Positions 54,456 to 62,622 of a DNA stretch of 63,132 nucleotides are shown here, piece after piece. Position 1 is the first letter of the stretch, and the number at the start of each line of letters is the position of its first letter. The translations under genes were made by a program, and so were the position numbers. Origin of the DNA: Oscillospiraceae bacterium. Its GTDB lineage: Bacteria > Bacillota > Clostridia > Oscillospirales > Ruminococcaceae. The notes below the pieces were generated by a model. The model saw only the letters and a list, made by a program, of their open reading frames with translations, searched no databases and had not been told where the DNA came from. The stretch is from contig JAFTVU010000098.1 in the NCBI GenBank assembly GCA_017465665.1, forward strand, positions 1 through 63,132, read 5' to 3'.

Positions 54456-54484
54456 TATAACGCGGAAACATAACGATGTCAAGT
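54456..54484 (-). promoter_or_regulatory. Consensus sigma-A promoter of the first MATE gene
   Basis: Perfect TTGACA (54479-54484), 17 bp, perfect TATAAT (54456-54461) on the minus strand. A hairpin AGAGCCGA/TCGGCTCT (about 54487-54514) lies just upstream and may end the kinase-like gene's transcript, although it lacks a uridine tract. Confidence 0.85.
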
Positions 54485-54519
54485 GCAGAGCCGACCCATG
54501 TACGGATCGGCTCTGTCTG

Positions 54520-55317
54520 CTATATCAATCTGTCTTTTATGAGCTTATAGGCCGCAGACCAGTCCCTGTGCGCATTGCTTATTACAAGGCTGTCTGCAGA
54601 CAGTTTCGAAAGGATATCAAGCTCCCTACGCTGACGTTCTTCAAGACACGCAATGTATCCGTCAAAGCCGCTTGCGCCGATACTTTTGCCGTAAGCTCCG
54701 TTAACATGGTAATCAATGACCTGCTCCAGCCAGCCGTCACGCTCCTTTGAAGCTTTCATGACAGTTTCTGCGATATCATCATTGCTGAGATATATCACCA
54801 GCGGATTTAATGATCTGATGATATCCGCTATTTCGCTGATATAGCCGAATGAATCATCCTCTGAAAAGCCGAAGCGCATCATCGTTTCACACATAGGATT
54901 CTGCAGCATCACACAGTTAAAAACATACACAGTATCCTCGTCAGAGTTATTCACAAAGCTGCGCCATTTTTCCAGCATAACGGGCTTTTCAATATCCCAC
55001 GGAAGAGCATCATATATCTTATAGCGCATAAGCCTGCCCTGCAGCTCGCCATCAAACTGAGAGAGCGGTACTGCATGACCGTTGCAGAGCTGCTCTGAAC
55101 AGCTTCTTATGCGCTGCTGTTCATCGGGGCTGAATCTTTCCGCCAGCACATCCTCGCTGAGAAATGCGTGGAACTCCCAATCGGCAGGATGATTGCCGCT
55201 GCCCTCATCAGACCAGCAGACCTTTTTCTGTGCGCCGATGACATCCGCAGCATAGTGCGTCGCAGTACTCTTACCCGAACAAGGAAGACCCTCTATTATT
55301 ACAAGCCTGTTATCCAT
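54520..55317 (-). CDS. P-loop kinase-like NTPase of unknown substrate
   Basis: The product (265 residues from ATG 55317) opens MDNRLVIIEGLPCSGKSTATH, a clear Walker A. It has no obvious Walker B beyond VYVFNCVMLQNP and resembles thymidylate or small-molecule kinases, or putative nucleotide kinases adjacent to GNAT genes. A TTG at 55329 is an alternative start, but it sits one base after the ribosome site. The gene overlaps the GNAT/DUF2087 gene by 8 bp and is the last gene of its operon. Substrate unknown. Confidence 0.75.
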   Translation of the reverse strand: MDNRLVIIEGLPCSGKSTATHYAADVIGAQKKVCWSDEGSGNHPADWEFHAFLSEDVLAERFSPDEQQRIRSCSEQLCNGHAVPLSQFDGELQGRLMRYKIYDALPWDIEKPVMLEKWRSFVNNSDEDTVYVFNCVMLQNPMCETMMRFGFSEDDSFGYISEIADIIRSLNPLVIYLSNDDIAETVMKASKERDGWLEQVIDYHVNGAYGKSIGASGFDGYIACLEERQRRELDILSKLSADSLVISNAHRDWSAAYKLIKDRLI

Positions 55318-56077
55318 AGATGCGTTCAAGCTCCTCTATCGTCGGCAGGACATCGCTGCGGCGGTATTCCTTTCCGTAATCATCACGCCGGAGTATCCTG
55401 TGATCGCACAGCTCACGGCGGAGCGTTACGGGATCGCCGTAGGTATGCCATTCATTAAGCTGTGCATTTACTTCCTTTTCCGTATACACCTTATCCGTTA
55501 CGAACTTATCCGCAAGGTAGATGAACACATGCAGCTTCATCTTTCTTTTTGCGGGAAGTGCAGTGATCCTGCCCTCGTTATCAAGGAAAGTCCTGAGCTG
55601 CGCCATGCTGTCGCCGCACTTTGAGATACGTCGGTACATCCTTGCGGTGTCTCCGCCATCTTCCTTTACATCACAGAAGTAATGGAAGCCGCATTTCTCA
55701 TAGAACTCTGTATGTGAAGTGATGAGATACAGCGTATCCGTGCCGAGCCTGGAAAGATCGGCGCAGATATAATCCATGAGATACTTTGCAAGACCCTGTC
55801 CGCGGTACTCAGGCTCTGTAAATACGGCGCAGATATTCGGCGCGAGATCCTTACGCTCGTGGAAGTCGTTTTCAATAACGCCCATGCCGCTTATTATCTT
55901 ATCTCCGTCTTTTAACACATACCACTGTACGCGTCCGTTTTTGTTATCGAGGCTCTCCTGCATGCTCTCTGTATAAGCCTCTACGGGAACGCCCCATTTT
56001 TCGTGAAACCACTGCGCTGCGGCAGCTACCGCATCCGCAGCATCACGTATCTTTATCAGTTTGTAATTGCTGTTCAT
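55310..56077 (-). CDS. GNAT acetyltransferase fused to a DUF2087-like domain
   Basis: The N-terminal half (residues 1-155 of 255) is a GNAT fold with the acetyl-CoA loop EPEYRGQGLAKYLMDYI and the YEKCGFHY strand. The C-terminal part, from about residue 175, matches the DUF2087 pattern (FIYLADKF, YTEKEVNAQLNEWH, LRRELCDHRILRRDDYGKEYRR), a basic domain of unknown role often fused to helix-turn-helix proteins. I choose ATG 56077 because AGAGGA lies 7 nt upstream; the longer frame has 13 extra residues. It overlaps the SnoaL-like gene by 4 bp. Confidence 0.85.
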   Translation of the reverse strand: MNSNYKLIKIRDAADAVAAAAQWFHEKWGVPVEAYTESMQESLDNKNGRVQWYVLKDGDKIISGMGVIENDFHERKDLAPNICAVFTEPEYRGQGLAKYLMDYICADLSRLGTDTLYLITSHTEFYEKCGFHYFCDVKEDGGDTARMYRRISKCGDSMAQLRTFLDNEGRITALPAKRKMKLHVFIYLADKFVTDKVYTEKEVNAQLNEWHTYGDPVTLRRELCDHRILRRDDYGKEYRRSDVLPTIEELERIYG

Positions 56078-56481
56078 AAATATATCCTCTGATCCATATT
56101 GAATATCAGCCGCCATTTGTCATCCGTCATCTGCCATGTGGAGGTCACACGGAACACCCCTGCAAGATCGGCGTTTTCGGGGCTGTCTGCCATCGTTCTT
56201 ACTATGTAATGCACCTGATACAGTGTCTGCGTGATAGTGAGCAGTTCGAACTCGCTGAGCTCAAACCCCGAAATGCCGAAGCCGCTTATCAGCACCGCAT
56301 ACTGCGCGCCTGTGAGCCTTGCGCCGCCGCACAGCATCACCGCATCCTCTGAGACCAGCTCGGAAAACGCTGCACTATCCTTATTCAGAGCAGCATTCCA
56401 CATGGCTCTTTCAAGCTCGATAGGGTAGCATTCTTCATCTGACACATTATCGATCGATACATCATTCATCTTATCATTCAT
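56074..56481 (-). CDS. SnoaL/NTF2-like small protein
   Basis: The 135-residue product has the helix-plus-curved-sheet pattern of NTF2-fold proteins (ERAMWNAALNKDSAAFSELVSEDAVMLCGG, and a terminal TSTWQMTDDKWRLIFNMDQ). Members bind small hydrophobic ligands or act as isomerases or accessory domains. I choose ATG 56481 because AGAGG lies 5 nt upstream. It sits between the chemoreceptor-like gene and the GNAT gene in one operon. Confidence 0.75.
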   Translation of the reverse strand: MNDKMNDVSIDNVSDEECYPIELERAMWNAALNKDSAAFSELVSEDAVMLCGGARLTGAQYAVLISGFGISGFELSEFELLTITQTLYQVHYIVRTMADSPENADLAGVFRVTSTWQMTDDKWRLIFNMDQRIYL

Positions 56482-56497
56482 AAGACCTCTGTTTCTG

Positions 56498-57988
56498 TTA
56501 CTTGGTAAGGCGCTCAAGCTCCTCTGCCATCAGCCTGATATCCTTTACCATATTGCCAAGCTCTGCTGTGCCTGCGCTGTTTTCCTGTATTGCCGCCGCA
56601 ACATGCTGTACTGCGCCGCAGTTGTTTTCGATATTTCCGCTTACGCTTACCAGCTTTTCGGATACGCCTGTGCCGCTCGCTGCGACATTGCCGATAACGC
56701 TGTTCATATCCACGATATTACGGGATATCTCTGCATTTGCGCGGCTGAGCTGCTCTGCGGAAAGGCGCATCTGCTCCATGCTTTCGATACCCTCTGCGGT
56801 GAGCTGTGTGTTCTTCTCCATCGCAACTACTGTTGAGGATATGTTTTCTGTAACATCATGGATTATAGTGCCGATCTCGGAGGCGGCTTTCTTTGTCTGC
56901 TCGGAAAGCTTTTTTATCTCGGATGCAACTACAGAGAAGCCCTTGCCTGCCGCACCTGCTCTGGATGCTTCTATTGAAGCGTTGATAGCCAGAATGTTCG
57001 TCTGGGTGGAGATATCTGTGATAACGCGCGCTATCCTGATTATCTGTGCAGATTGCTCGGAAAGGCGGGATATCAGCTCCTTGCTTTCATCGGTGCTGCG
57101 ACTTATCTCGCCCATGCTTTCACTTGCACGGGTTATCTTTTCATCGTTCTCTGCTGTGACCTTATCTGCATGCTCTGTAAGCTCTGCTATGCTGCGGCTC
57201 ATCTCCGAAAGCTCGTCAAGGCTCTGTGATATGGCGGTCATGCTGTCTTCAACTGCCTTTATGTGCTCAAAATTAGCCTCGCTGTCTTTCATGACAGTGG
57301 AGGATTCGTCTGCGATACTGCTGTTTGCTTCAGCGGCGGCGGTGGATATCTTATCCAGCTCCTTTACAGTATCCAGCAGCTTTACGGAGACCTCAAGGGA
57401 TTTCTCACGCATGATGCGCTGCTGCTCAGCGCCCATGAGATTTCCGAGCATCGATGTGGTACGCCTGCAGAGCATGGTGAATATAGCGGATATAGCCAGA
57501 AGCATGAGTGCTCTGGGCAGTATACCGAACAGTACGACATCTTTCATATCATCGAAGTTATGATCGATAACATGTCCTGCGTTAAAGGAATTTATCTGTG
57601 CAAAGGAAACACCGAGAATAGTTCCGATGGTTGCGATGATGTTAAGTCTGCCAGAAAAGTACAGGCTTGCTATCGCTATGGGATATACATAAAGCAGCAC
57701 CGCATGCCACGAAAGGTACACCGATACCACTACTGTGAAAACAACGGCGCAGATCGCTATAACATACTTTACCCATGCGTCGTTACGCTTGAATACATTT
57801 ACGATAAGTGCAGGTATAACGAGCATAACAGCGCCCTTTATAAAAGCCATTATCATCGTGGACAGCTCTATCACGAATATACCCAGTATATCCAGAACGA
57901 GCACCAGTGAATACACTGCTACTGTCAGCAGCATCACCTTTGCCGCCGCTTTGTTTGCGCTTCTTTCGTTTTCTTTCAGCAGTTCCAT
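56498..57988 (-). CDS. Methyl-accepting chemotaxis-like protein with membrane N-domain
   Basis: The 496-residue protein has about six membrane helices in its first 180 residues and no extracytoplasmic ligand domain of the usual Cache or 4HB type. A long coiled-coil signalling domain follows, with the hairpin tip [31 protein letters not shown] (partly degenerate relative to the usual AALNAAIEAARAGE). Chemoreceptors normally act on CheA/CheW, but no chemotaxis or flagellar genes are in the window. It follows the DUF3795 gene by 22 bp in a TetR-motif-bearing operon. Confidence 0.88.
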   Translation of the reverse strand: MELLKENERSANKAAAKVMLLTVAVYSLVLVLDILGIFVIELSTMIMAFIKGAVMLVIPALIVNVFKRNDAWVKYVIAICAVVFTVVVSVYLSWHAVLLYVYPIAIASLYFSGRLNIIATIGTILGVSFAQINSFNAGHVIDHNFDDMKDVVLFGILPRALMLLAISAIFTMLCRRTTSMLGNLMGAEQQRIMREKSLEVSVKLLDTVKELDKISTAAAEANSSIADESSTVMKDSEANFEHIKAVEDSMTAISQSLDELSEMSRSIAELTEHADKVTAENDEKITRASESMGEISRSTDESKELISRLSEQSAQIIRIARVITDISTQTNILAINASIEASRAGAAGKGFSVVASEIKKLSEQTKKAASEIGTIIHDVTENISSTVVAMEKNTQLTAEGIESMEQMRLSAEQLSRANAEISRNIVDMNSVIGNVAASGTGVSEKLVSVSGNIENNCGAVQHVAAAIQENSAGTAELGNMVKDIRLMAEELERLTK

Positions 57989-58010
57989 TGTTTTTCTCCT
58001 TTTCAGATAA

Positions 58011-58460
58011 TTACTTTCTGCGCTTCAGCAGAACTATCTCCGCATCAGCACCATTCATACCAAACTCTGTTACAAGCAGATACTTCTCATCCGCTGCAAT
58101 ACCGTAGCACCTTTCTGTGCCGCGTTTCGGGAGCATATTTCCGAAATAAACGCTGTTATCGTCCCACAGCTTTACATTCTGACCGCCAGGTAAGCTGTAC
58201 TCGCTGTTTATGTATGAACCCAGCAGCAGGTTAAGCTCTGTTACTTCATCCATATCCTCTATGCCGAGAGCATTTATCTCACATATAAGCTGCTCCCTTG
58301 CCTTGCACTCCGTGCAGCCATTACAGCTCTCCCTGCCGAATGACCTGCAGCACTCCGCAGCGATACAGCTTCCGCCGTACGGATGACCGCCTGTTGCTTT
58401 GCAGCCCTTGCAGGTAGTATTCAGCTCACATTCCTTACAATCGATCCCACAAAAATTCAT
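58011..58460 (-). CDS. Cysteine-rich DUF3795-type protein
   Basis: The 149-residue protein has about thirteen cysteines in its first 60 residues, in patterns such as [17 protein letters not shown] and CNGCTECK, suggesting metal binding. It matches the DUF3795 family that begins with a CGxxCxxC motif. Function unknown. It is the first gene of an operon starting from a consensus promoter that carries an operator-like motif shared with the tetR gene. AGGTGAG precedes the ATG. Confidence 0.83.
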   Translation of the reverse strand: MNFCGIDCKECELNTTCKGCKATGGHPYGGSCIAAECCRSFGRESCNGCTECKAREQLICEINALGIEDMDEVTELNLLLGSYINSEYSLPGGQNVKLWDDNSVYFGNMLPKRGTERCYGIAADEKYLLVTEFGMNGADAEIVLLKRRK

Positions 58461-58473
58461 ATCTCACCTCATT

Positions 58474-58496
58474 AAAAGCACACGTTTTGCATCATT
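58474..58496. promoter_or_regulatory. Operator-like motif upstream of the DUF3795 operon
   Basis: Both this 23-bp site and 59173-59195 fit the pattern AAAAnCAnrYG then TTTTrCATCATT, differing in about five positions. It lies just downstream of the -10 box, where a repressor would block transcription. Confidence 0.55.
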
Positions 58497-58502
58497 TGTT
58501 TT

Positions 58503-58544
58503 ATTATACCACAACAAGCAGCCCTTGTCAAGATGACAAGGGCT
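58503..58544 (-). promoter_or_regulatory. Consensus promoter of the DUF3795 operon inside a tetR-end hairpin
   Basis: Perfect TTGACA (58526-58531), 17 bp, perfect TATAAT (58503-58508) on the minus strand. The -35 sits in the arm of an 11-bp hairpin (58520-58544; AGCCCTTGTCA/TGACAAGGGCT) just after the tetR stop. The hairpin has no uridine tract, so it may be a weak terminator or only a DNA dyad. Confidence 0.8.
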
Positions 58545-58552
58545 TATCATAT

Positions 58553-59158
58553 TCATCTCTGCTGCGGAATAACAGTGCAATTACCTGCTTTGCCCGATTT
58601 TATCAGCGCAAGCATCGCAAAGAAATCATTGCTGAGCATCTCCTGGACTTCCTCAGGTGAAAAGCTGCACATGCCAGAGGCTATCAGCGCACCTACACCA
58701 TAGGTGTATATCCAGACATGTCTGAACAGGAGCTTTGCCTCATCACGGGAGAGCCCGTAATCCTCCTGCATCACATCAACGCAAAGCAGCGCCATATCGC
58801 CCAGATTTCTTACGATATCATCAAAGGTCTCAGCCTCGGGCTTTTCGCTCATAAACAGCAGACGGTAGAGCTTCGGCTGCTCCTGTGCGAAAATTATCAT
58901 CTGCAAGCCCACCTGCTTGAACACAGGGGTGAAATTCCTTGCTTTGTCTGCGTATTCCTCAAACCTGGAAAGGGCGGCCTTGCGTACCTCCGCAAAGACC
59001 TCCTGCATGCTGTCAAACACAGTGAATATCGGTCTTGCAGAGCTGCCGAGCGCAGCACCAAGCTCTCTTGATGTGAGCGCTTTAAGACCCTTATCTGCGG
59101 CTATCTTCAGTGCCGCTTCTACTATCTCTTCTCGGGTAAATTTTGGTTTCGGGGGCAT
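58553..59158 (-). CDS. TetR/AcrR-family transcriptional regulator
   Basis: The 201-residue protein has an N-terminal helix-turn-helix (KFTREEIVEAALKIAADKGLKALTSRELGAALGSSARPIFTVF) and a helical ligand domain of unknown specificity. The same DNA motif lies at its own promoter (59173-59195) and at the DUF3795 operon promoter (58474-58496), so it probably represses both and responds to a small ligand. It is divergent from the tspO gene. Confidence 0.92.
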   Translation of the reverse strand: MPPKPKFTREEIVEAALKIAADKGLKALTSRELGAALGSSARPIFTVFDSMQEVFAEVRKAALSRFEEYADKARNFTPVFKQVGLQMIIFAQEQPKLYRLLFMSEKPEAETFDDIVRNLGDMALLCVDVMQEDYGLSRDEAKLLFRHVWIYTYGVGALIASGMCSFSPEEVQEMLSNDFFAMLALIKSGKAGNCTVIPQQR

Positions 59159-59172
59159 AGCACACCTCTTTT

Positions 59173-59195
59173 AAAATCATGTGTTTTACATCATT
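59173..59195. promoter_or_regulatory. Operator-like motif at the tetR promoter
   Basis: It contains ATGT-GTTTT-ACAT, an imperfect dyad, and matches the motif at 58474-58496. It touches the -10 element, as expected for autorepression. Confidence 0.55.
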
Positions 59196-59221
59196 ATAGC
59201 AAATTACCTGCATCATGTCAA
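59193..59221 (-). promoter_or_regulatory. Consensus sigma-A promoter of tetR
   Basis: Perfect TTGACA (59216-59221), 17 bp, perfect TATAAT (59193-59198) on the minus strand. Confidence 0.85.
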
Positions 59222-59286
59222 GCCTGTGAACACATATTTCTGCGGACATCCTCATAAGCTTATATAAAACAATACAGGAGGTAACC

Positions 59287-59760
59287 ATGAAGAAACACAA
59301 TATTTCCGACATACTTCTTTATGTAATTTCAGCCGAGCTTATCGGTGCGCTTTCGGCGCTGCTATCGGGTGGTTTTTCGGGCTTTTACGATAAATATGCA
59401 GAGCCGCCCCTGCTTCCGCCTGCGTGGCTGTTTCCCGTAGTGTGGACGATACTATACGCGCTTATGGGATTTTCCGCGTACCTGATACACTCATCAGACG
59501 CTGCCGCCGCAGACAAGCGCAGGGCGCTCACGCTCTACTGGGTGCAGCTTGCCGTCAATTTCAGCTGGAGCATCGTGTTCTTCCGATTTGAGGCGCTGTG
59601 GCTCGCGTTTGCGGTGATAATACTGCTGTGGGTGCTTATCATCGCTATGATTGCAAGCTTTCACAGAATACGTCCTGCAGCCGCATATCTGAATGTACCC
59701 TATCTTATCTGGGTGACTTTCGCAGCGTATCTCAACCTTGCGACCGCACTTTTAAACTGA
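59287..59760 (+). CDS. tspO: TspO/MBR-family membrane protein
   Basis: TspO proteins are five-helix membrane proteins that bind porphyrins and other tetrapyrroles. The 157-residue product has five hydrophobic segments and the family's PPLLPPAWLFPVVWTILYALMGFSAYL motif (about residues 40-66), plus WSIVFFRFEALWLAF. A GGAGG site precedes ATG. It is divergent from tetR, sharing its intergenic region, so the regulator may also control it. A terminator follows directly. Confidence 0.9.
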   Translation: MKKHNISDILLYVISAELIGALSALLSGGFSGFYDKYAEPPLLPPAWLFPVVWTILYALMGFSAYLIHSSDAAAADKRRALTLYWVQLAVNFSWSIVFFRFEALWLAFAVIILLWVLIIAMIASFHRIRPAAAYLNVPYLIWVTFAAYLNLATALLN

Positions 59761-59768
59761 CGCAAAAA

Positions 59769-59800
59769 TACCCGAGAGCGATCTCGGGTATCTTCTATAT
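59769..59800. terminator. Bidirectional terminator between tspO and the SprA-like gene
   Basis: ATACCCGAGA, four-base loop, TCTCGGGTAT. It is followed by CTTCTATATT on the plus strand and by TTTTTG on the minus strand. Confidence 0.85.
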
Positions 59801-59803
59801 TCA

Positions 59804-60367
59804 TCATACTGCGATATCAAGTGCTGCGCCTTTCTGACCCTGAGCATCTTCCATGCCCACATTGAATTTTTCAGCCTGTTCAGCGTTCCTCTTGATAGTG
59901 GTTGTTGTAGTGCCGCCTGAGATATACACTCTGCCGCACTCATTGCATATTCCTGTATGCAGAACAACGTTCTGGGATACTATCTCATCTCCGTCACGCT
60001 CTGCCTTTGCCTGATTGCGTACCACGTGCTCCTGCTCATGACCTCTTACCTGCGCAGCCGCAGACTTCGGATCTATCTTTGTAGGAACCTGGAACGAAAC
60101 TCCCGAATCATCCGAACCATCCTGATACTTTCTGTTTTCGCAGGTCTTGCACTCAAAACTATCGAAACGGCGCTTTTTATCCGCTTCATCATCAACGCCA
60201 TTAACAACGTCACCCTTTTTGGCGCTGTCAGCAGCACCTGTGCTGCGGGAAGTATCAGAAACACTGTCAGGCTTATGCGAAGCGCCTGTCTGCTTCATAC
60301 TGCCGAGGTAAGCATTCATGCCTGCAAGTGCAGTGCCCATACCCATACCGATAGGATCTATCATCAT
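59804..60367 (-). CDS. SprA-family-like putative zinc metalloprotease
   Basis: The 187-residue product has an N-terminal Gly/Met-rich region, a CKTCENRKYQDGSDDSGVSF segment (about residues 77-96) and the zinc-protease motif HEQEH in AAQVRGHEQEHVVRNQA. It also has a CNEC pair, with patterns that I recall from SprA-like proteins. Its substrate is unknown. I choose ATG 60367, with AAAGGAG 8 nt upstream. It is monocistronic, with promoter 60400-60428 and the terminator shared with tspO. Confidence 0.75.
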   Translation of the reverse strand: MMIDPIGMGMGTALAGMNAYLGSMKQTGASHKPDSVSDTSRSTGAADSAKKGDVVNGVDDEADKKRRFDSFECKTCENRKYQDGSDDSGVSFQVPTKIDPKSAAAQVRGHEQEHVVRNQAKAERDGDEIVSQNVVLHTGICNECGRVYISGGTTTTTIKRNAEQAEKFNVGMEDAQGQKGAALDIAV

Positions 60368-60399
60368 AAAAAGCACTCCTTTCATCAGTTTCTATTAAT

Positions 60400-60428
60400 A
60401 ATATATCACATATCTCTCAAAAAATCAA
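60400..60428 (-). promoter_or_regulatory. Sigma-A promoter of the SprA-like gene
   Basis: TTGATT (60423-60428), 17 bp, TATATT (60400-60405) on the minus strand. Confidence 0.6.
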
Positions 60429-60457
60429 GTGATAAAACGAAATTAACGCACCAAAAA

Positions 60458-61813
60458 CTAATCCGAAGCAGCAACAGCAGCTCTTTTCTTCCACACACCG
60501 CTCTTATAGCGTATAAGGCTCATTACAGCGGTGAGCACCCATGTAAGGCAGGTAGTTCCCCATACAGCCCAGTAGCCTACGCCCTCGATATTCACAAGTA
60601 TCGCGGCAAAGCCGATACGGCCTACAACCTCTGCGATGCCGTTGAGCAGCGCAAAGCCGACATCTCCTGCGCCGTTGAGCATACCGCGTGTAATGTGGAT
60701 AAGTCCCAGCGGAAAATAGAACAAGCAGGAAAGCTTCAGCGCCTTTTCGCCGATATCCAGAACGGCAGGTTCATCCACGAATACGCCGATAACGTTTCTG
60801 CTGAACAGCATGAAAAGCGCCAGCATCAGCACAGAAAAGCCGAGACCCACGATAACGCAGCGGTGATAGCCCTTGACGGCACGGTCACGCTTGCCTGCGC
60901 CGATATTCTGTCCCGCAAAGGTGGAGATGGCTACGTTGAGCGACGCAAACGGCTGCTGCACCAGCTGCTCCACACGCATGGATGCGGTGTATGCCGCCAT
61001 AACATCCTCGCCGAAGCCGTTGGCTGTTCGCTGAAGCGATATCATGGACACCGAAACAAGCGCATTCTGCAGCGCTATCGGGATGCCTGTAACAAGGCAT
61101 CTGGAGAATATCTGCCAGCGGAAAGAAAGCTCCTCACGGGCTATCCTGAAGCAGGGATTCTTTACGAACGCGAATATTATACTGCCGACTGCCGATACTC
61201 CCTGCGCGATGATCGTTGCAAGAGCCGCGCCCTCAACATCCATCTGGAATACCACCACAAAAAGCAGATCAAGCACCACATTGATGATACTTGCAATGAT
61301 GAGGAATATCAAGGGGGTGCGCGAATCACCCAGAGAACGCAGCACGGAATTTATCCAGTTGTATGCTGCTACTGCTATAGTTCCCATGCAGGATATCTGC
61401 ATATATCCCACAGCATCGGGAAGCAGGCTTTCGGGGGTATCAAGAAAACGCAGCAGAGGCTCTGCACAGAGCGTTGCCACAACGCTTATCACCACGCCCA
61501 GCATTCCGAGAGCATAGGCGGAGTTTGCTATCAGCCGCTTGACTGCACTTATATCCTTTGCACCGAAGCGCTGTGCAATAAGTATTCCCGCACCTGTTGC
61601 AAGTCCGATGCAAAGGGTATAGAAAAGATATGTGATAGAGCCTGTAGAGCCTACCGCCGCAAGCTTATCGCTACCCAGATATTTTCCGACAATGGCGGAA
61701 TCCACCACATTATAAAGCTGCTGGAAAAGGTTTCCCACCAGCAGCGGCATTGTAAATTTGATTATATGGCCGAGCTCGCTGCCCTCGGTCATGCTGCGTA
61801 CATAAGCTGACAT
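60458..61813 (-). CDS. MATE-family efflux transporter (second copy)
   Basis: The 451-residue protein has about twelve membrane helices. The first half starts IIKFTMPLLVGNLFQQLYNVVDSAIVGKYLGSDKLAAVGS and the second half has a matching repeat, as in MATE antiporters. It differs clearly from the MATE copy at 52976-54409, so this is not a recent duplication. Substrate unknown. It is monocistronic with its own promoter (61845-61873). No clear terminator was seen on its 3' side. Confidence 0.92.
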   Translation of the reverse strand: MSAYVRSMTEGSELGHIIKFTMPLLVGNLFQQLYNVVDSAIVGKYLGSDKLAAVGSTGSITYLFYTLCIGLATGAGILIAQRFGAKDISAVKRLIANSAYALGMLGVVISVVATLCAEPLLRFLDTPESLLPDAVGYMQISCMGTIAVAAYNWINSVLRSLGDSRTPLIFLIIASIINVVLDLLFVVVFQMDVEGAALATIIAQGVSAVGSIIFAFVKNPCFRIAREELSFRWQIFSRCLVTGIPIALQNALVSVSMISLQRTANGFGEDVMAAYTASMRVEQLVQQPFASLNVAISTFAGQNIGAGKRDRAVKGYHRCVIVGLGFSVLMLALFMLFSRNVIGVFVDEPAVLDIGEKALKLSCLFYFPLGLIHITRGMLNGAGDVGFALLNGIAEVVGRIGFAAILVNIEGVGYWAVWGTTCLTWVLTAVMSLIRYKSGVWKKRAAVAASD

Positions 61814-61844
61814 AATTACCTCTCAGTTTTTATTGACCCTGATG

Positions 61845-61873
61845 ATTATAGCACCGTTAAAGCTTGATTTCAA
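61845..61873 (-). promoter_or_regulatory. Sigma-A promoter of the second MATE gene
   Basis: TTGAAA (61868-61873), 17 bp, perfect TATAAT (61845-61850) on the minus strand. Confidence 0.75.
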
Positions 61874-61911
61874 GAGGTTTCAGCGATTTTTTCAAAAAAC
61901 GTCATAAACAA

Positions 61912-61963
61912 CAAAAACCGCCGCCGTAAGCCACAGGATATCCTGCAAAATAACGGCGGCGGT
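61912..61963 (-). terminator. Intrinsic terminator of the GNAT gene
   Basis: On the minus strand ACCGCCGCCGT, a long loop with its own small dyad (CAGGATATCCTG), ACGGCGGCGGT, then TTTTTG. Confidence 0.8.
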
Positions 61964-61968
61964 GATGT

Positions 61969-62517
61969 TTATGGTCTGTGTCCGTGATACACGTGCTCGT
62001 ACATGGTCTCACGGATAGTAACAAATTCTGCTTCTGTAAGCAGCGACGGTGATGACATTATCACAAGCGGAATAGGCTGTTCATCCTCGCCCATAGCAGG
62101 CTGGATATATTCATAGGGATTCTGTACATAACCGATACGATTATAGAAGCCTATCCTGCGCGCCGCGATCGGGCTGTCCTCGGGCGGCTCCGCTTCAAGC
62201 ACGAGCGTTCTTGCGCCCACATAACGGCGCAGCTCCTCCATCATCGCTGCACCTGTTCCCTTTCCGCGAAGCTGGGGCGCTACTGCGAAATGCTCCACAT
62301 ACACAAAAGTGCCGAAATCCCAGAAGTTCAGCACTCCGCCCAGCTTATCGGGACAGTACACCATGCTTCTGAACTGCTCGTTTTCATACTCAGCGAGAAA
62401 GCCGCTATAGTCCCATCGCTCATCGGACGGAAAGGAGCATTCAAGAAGCTGCCAAACCTGTTCAAAAAGCTCCACATCTATCATATTTTCATGATCGTAA
62501 ATCGTAACATCCATCAT
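61969..62517 (-). CDS. GNAT-family N-acetyltransferase
   Basis: The 182-residue protein has a GNAT core: the acetyl-CoA loop APQLRGKGTGAAMMEEL (about residues 82-98) and the C-terminal NRIGYVQNPYEYIQP strand. Substrate is not evident. The frame extends 54 codons upstream, but AGAGG lies 6 nt before ATG 62517, where the fold also begins (MMDVTIYDHEN), so the extension is rejected. Single gene with promoter and terminator. Confidence 0.88.
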   Translation of the reverse strand: MMDVTIYDHENMIDVELFEQVWQLLECSFPSDERWDYSGFLAEYENEQFRSMVYCPDKLGGVLNFWDFGTFVYVEHFAVAPQLRGKGTGAAMMEELRRYVGARTLVLEAEPPEDSPIAARRIGFYNRIGYVQNPYEYIQPAMGEDEQPIPLVIMSSPSLLTEAEFVTIRETMYEHVYHGHRP

Positions 62518-62535
62518 TGTACACCTCTTTTTATC

Positions 62536-62565
62536 AGTATAACACATAAAACCGATACAATTCAA
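62536..62565 (-). promoter_or_regulatory. Sigma-A promoter of the GNAT gene
   Basis: TTGAAT (62560-62565), 18 bp, TATACT (62536-62541) on the minus strand. Confidence 0.6.
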
Positions 62566-62622
62566 GTGCTTTTGTAATTTTGTACAGGCAGCAGCTAATA
62601 GAATGGGGCGGGAGGGATAAAT

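Noticed and set aside
59957-61810. Long plus-strand open frame (617 codons) opposite the SprA-like and MATE genes
   Set aside because: It is antisense to two well-supported genes and their promoters; its translation is rich in His, Tyr and Cys with no domains.
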